From: Euryodendron excelsum
Taxonomy: Eukaryota > Streptophyta > Magnoliopsida > Ericales > Pentaphylacaceae
DNA length: 64,000 bases
Assembly: GCA_033060915.1 (NCBI GenBank)
Contig: CM065394.1
Location: forward strand, 12,543,001 to 12,607,000
Reading direction: 5' to 3'
Positions within the stretch are counted from its first letter, which is position 1. The number at the start of each line of letters is the position of its first letter. The notes under the pieces were generated by a model. It did not search any database, was not told where the DNA came from, and was given only the letters and a program-made list of their open reading frames with translations. Position numbers and translations under genes: made by a program. Of the stretch, positions 61,705 to 64,000 are shown one piece after another.

Positions 61705-61714
61705 ACCTACCTTG
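61705..61714 (-). promoter_or_regulatory. Putative splice donor in LTR F
   Basis: On the minus strand this reads CAAG|GTAGGT, the best match of all copies to the plant donor consensus. Confidence 0.5.
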
Positions 61715-61984
61715 TTTCTTCTCATTTTGCTTTCTTTATTTGCATCGCTTTGCTTAATCTTTGAGAGTTTCCAAGTTGAAGTAGTTTGAGTCTTCAATGG
61801 ATGCTTTGGAGGCTTATGTATGAGTGTATAGAGTGTGTATGGATGTTAGGGTTAAGTGTATGTTGGCTAGGGTTTGAAGAGACTAGAGAGACTAGGGTTT
61901 TGGGGAGACTTCGACCTTTGTAATTCAAAAAGCAGAGTTTTTGGACTAAGTTTGCGGACCCTTTTCATGTAGGGGGAGGCTCTA

Positions 61985-61993
61985 CATTTATAG
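61985..61993 (-). promoter_or_regulatory. TATA box of LTR F
   Basis: On the minus strand this reads CTATAAATG, followed by AGAGCCTCC as in the other LTRs. Confidence 0.65.
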
Positions 61994-62507
61994 GCACAAG
62001 ATTGACTTGGCGCCTGTTGTAGTGACACTAGGGTAAATTTCCTTCTGGCACCATTAAGAGTGGCGCCAGCCACTTAGGAAAGTTTTAAGGTCAGCAAGCA
62101 ATGTATCTTTCAGCCCTTGATATGCAAGGCAAAAGATTTGGGTACCTGTATTAGTGACTACCATGTAATTTTTGGTTTGTGTTCACTTGAAGTGACTCTG
62201 GAAGGTCTGGGAATGGTCCAAAACCTTTAAAATAGTGTCCTGAGGTAATGGACTTGAACATGCCGGATTGTCTTTGGGACGATCTTGAAAGGATGCACTT
62301 ATCGCTCTAAGGACTTAAATACTTTCTCAAGAAGTGTGCCAAAAAAGGCCTAAGCGACAGTGTGGTCATTTTTCATCGGAGTGGGCTAGTAGGCATTGGT
62401 GTTGACTAGGGTTTTGAGTGTTTCCATCACTTTGACAGTCTGTGACGAGTTGGTTTCAAAAGGTATCTCATCTTTTGGTAAATGTGTCATGGCCAAGAGG
62501 AGAATTC

Positions 62508-62551
62508 GATCCTGTGACATAGGGGTTTAGATCCTGTGACATAGGGGTTTA
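62508..62551 (-). repeat. 22-bp exact tandem duplication in LTR F
   Basis: GATCCTGTGACATAGGGGTT plus TA occurs twice in succession without a mismatch, in U3 of LTR F. A single copy of the GACATAGGGGTTT-like phrase occurs in LTR A (about 9194). Confidence 0.85.
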
Positions 62552-62610
62552 TTGGTAATTCCCAATGTTGACATGTTTACGAGTGTTTTTGCCACTCTGA
62601 CAGATGTAAT

Positions 62611-64000
62611 TGTCACGCCCAGATTTTTCGCACTCGAGGAATACTCACACAAGCGGGAAAAATCTGTTCTCTCTCGTTATAACTCACCCTCCTAAAAGAA
62701 TGAGTGCGACTAGGTTTGAATTGAAAAATTGGTTTGAATAAAGGGCTTTTAAAAAAGATTCGGAGTCGCCACCTAACTTGATTAAGGTGAGTTAGGTCAC
62801 CTAAAAACTAAGCATAATCCGAAAACTACACTTAGGGTCTTTGAAAAAACAATTTTGAAAATATCTCCTCAAGAGAGGGTTTTTAGGAAAACGGGTTGTT
62901 TGGCAACCTTTGGAAAACATTTAGCCCTTTTTAGAAAAACAACTCCTTTTGGTCTTTAAAATCAGTGATCCTAGGTTCGGATGTTGGTTACGTGTAGGGA
63001 AGACACACTAAGCTATCACCCTACCCCGCCCTTTCGGTACCTACATGTCAATCTACCCTAGATTCACCTATCAGAGTCTTTAATTAACATATGTTCAACC
63101 CTATTCACTTTAGAAAAACAATGACTGAAAAATATGATGCATGATATGCAAATGCAAAATAAGAGAGTTGAAAAATAGATTTGAAAAGAGATTGATTTGA
63201 TTTGAAAATAGACTTAAAGAGATGGAATTGAAATTGGAAAGTTTGAAAATTTGGAAATAGAAATTTGAAAATAGAAATTTGAAACTGGAATTTGAGATTT
63301 GAAAAGATTTTGGAAACCACACCCATGAGGGTGGAATTGAAAGTTTGAAAAGTATTGTGACCGCACCTATAGAGGTTGCCTACGTATCCCTTTGGGGGAA
63401 TCAGGTCAGTCGTAGTTCGGACCAGAGTCCGATTGAAAAGAGATTGATTTGAAGAGAGAAATTGGATTGGAAGAAAGAGGTTGAATTGAAAATTGGATTT
63501 GATTTGAGACTAGAAGAGGAGATTGAAAATTAAAATTGAGAAGATTGGACTTGTTTTGGAAAGATTGATTTTGGAAAGACTTGGTTTTGGGAAGAAGGAG
63601 GTTTAGGAGACCTAGACTTGAGATTAAGAAAGATTGTATTGGAATGTTGGATTTGGAAGATTTGGAAAGATTTGGAAACTTGGAATTTAGGAAAGATTTG
63701 GATTAGGAAAGTTTCGAATTAGGAAATTGTTATTTTTGGAAAGTTTCATTTTTGGAAAGTTTTAGGTTTAGGAAAGTTTCAACTTAGGAAATTTTTGAAT
63801 TAGGAAAATTTTTAAATTAGGAGAGTTTCGAATTTAGAAATGTTTGAAAAAGGGAAGTTTTGATTTTGGAAAGTTTTGAATTAAGAAAGTTTCAACTTAA
63901 GAAAGTCTTAAATTAAGAAAGTTTTGAGTTTAGAAAAGTTTTAGACTTGGAAAGATGTTGAAGTTTTGGAAAGTTTAGAGTTTAGAAAGATTTGGGTTTA
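62611..64000 (-). mobile_element. GL LTR G, reverse orientation, runs off the window
   Basis: It starts TGTCACGCCCAGATTTTTCG, the complement of an LTR 3' end, and proceeds through U5 into the G-poor block. It is closer to LTRs A-D than to F. It inserted in U3 of LTR F, and GTAAT (62606-62610) is the left half of its expected target duplication. Confidence 0.88.

Larger units (their letters stand above)
58991..62610 (-). mobile_element. GL LTR F, reverse orientation, broken by LTR G
   Basis: It starts TGTCATGCCC, the complement of an LTR 3' end, and runs backwards through U5 and the G-poor block (as its complement). The reverse donor AAG|GTAGGT (61710), TATA at 61985-61993 and palindromic modules (about 62005-62072) follow. 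It is interrupted at 62610 in U3 and continues outside the window. The left neighbour bases are AGGGG. Whether it is a solo LTR or the 3' LTR of a reverse element cannot be told. Confidence 0.85.

Overview
The window is nuclear DNA from a flowering plant, probably a eudicot; the sequence does not fix the species. It is AT-rich and almost entirely nested retrotransposons, as in gene-poor pericentromeric heterochromatin. I see no intact host gene, rRNA, tRNA or CRISPR array. Every coding stretch I recognise belongs to a mobile element, and nearly all carry stops or frameshifts.

The dominant component is one family of Ty3/gypsy-like elements with giant LTRs (about 4.8-5.3 kb), called GL here. 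LTRs start TGTAAGCAC and end near GCGACA. A primer-binding site like that of tRNA-Arg (TGGCGACTCTGCTGGGGA) follows the 5' LTR. A Tat/Ogre-type affiliation is inferred from this site, the Gag zinc motif and a long antisense ORF. Element 2 (35841-54075) is complete with a perfect CCTTT target duplication. It has Gag but no reverse transcriptase or integrase, so it looks non-autonomous. Element 1 (1-15454) lacks its 5' part and carries a solo GL LTR in reverse (5146-10054). Element 3 has a 5' LTR split into three pieces (25583-26985, 35783-35840, 54081-57905), an internal stub to 58990, and then two nested reverse-strand GL LTRs (58991-62610 and 62611-64000+).

Region 15455-25582 lies between Elements 1 and 3. 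It holds a decayed Ty1/copia element with its 3' LTR, an RNase H remnant of LINE type, a complete solo LTR of SIRE-like type (21094-23003, TSD GTGTT), a palindromic MITE-like element (24565-24932, TSD CAATG) and a degenerate repeat block.

A chromodomain-bearing Ty3/gypsy element (Tekay/Del-like, 26986-35777, TSD CTCTG/CTCTA) sits inside the Element 3 LTR. It has suffered an internal inversion: U5, primer site and the N-terminal half of gag now face backwards (28694-29722), while the rest of gag and pol read forward.

The most interesting signal is in the GL family. The LTRs carry a conserved AAG|GTAGG-type splice donor about 270-340 bp after a TATA box. Elements 2 and 3 share a TACTAAC branch-point motif and TTTTGTAG acceptor just after the primer site. 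This predicts a 3.2-3.6 kb leader intron that removes a very G-poor, low-complexity U5 and the primer site, giving spliced gag mRNA and unspliced genomic RNA from one promoter. The family also carries an antisense ORF resembling a plant mobile domain protein, palindromic GGCGCC/AGTGG modules near the promoter and near the polypurine tract, and a 13-bp hairpin next to the polypurine tract.
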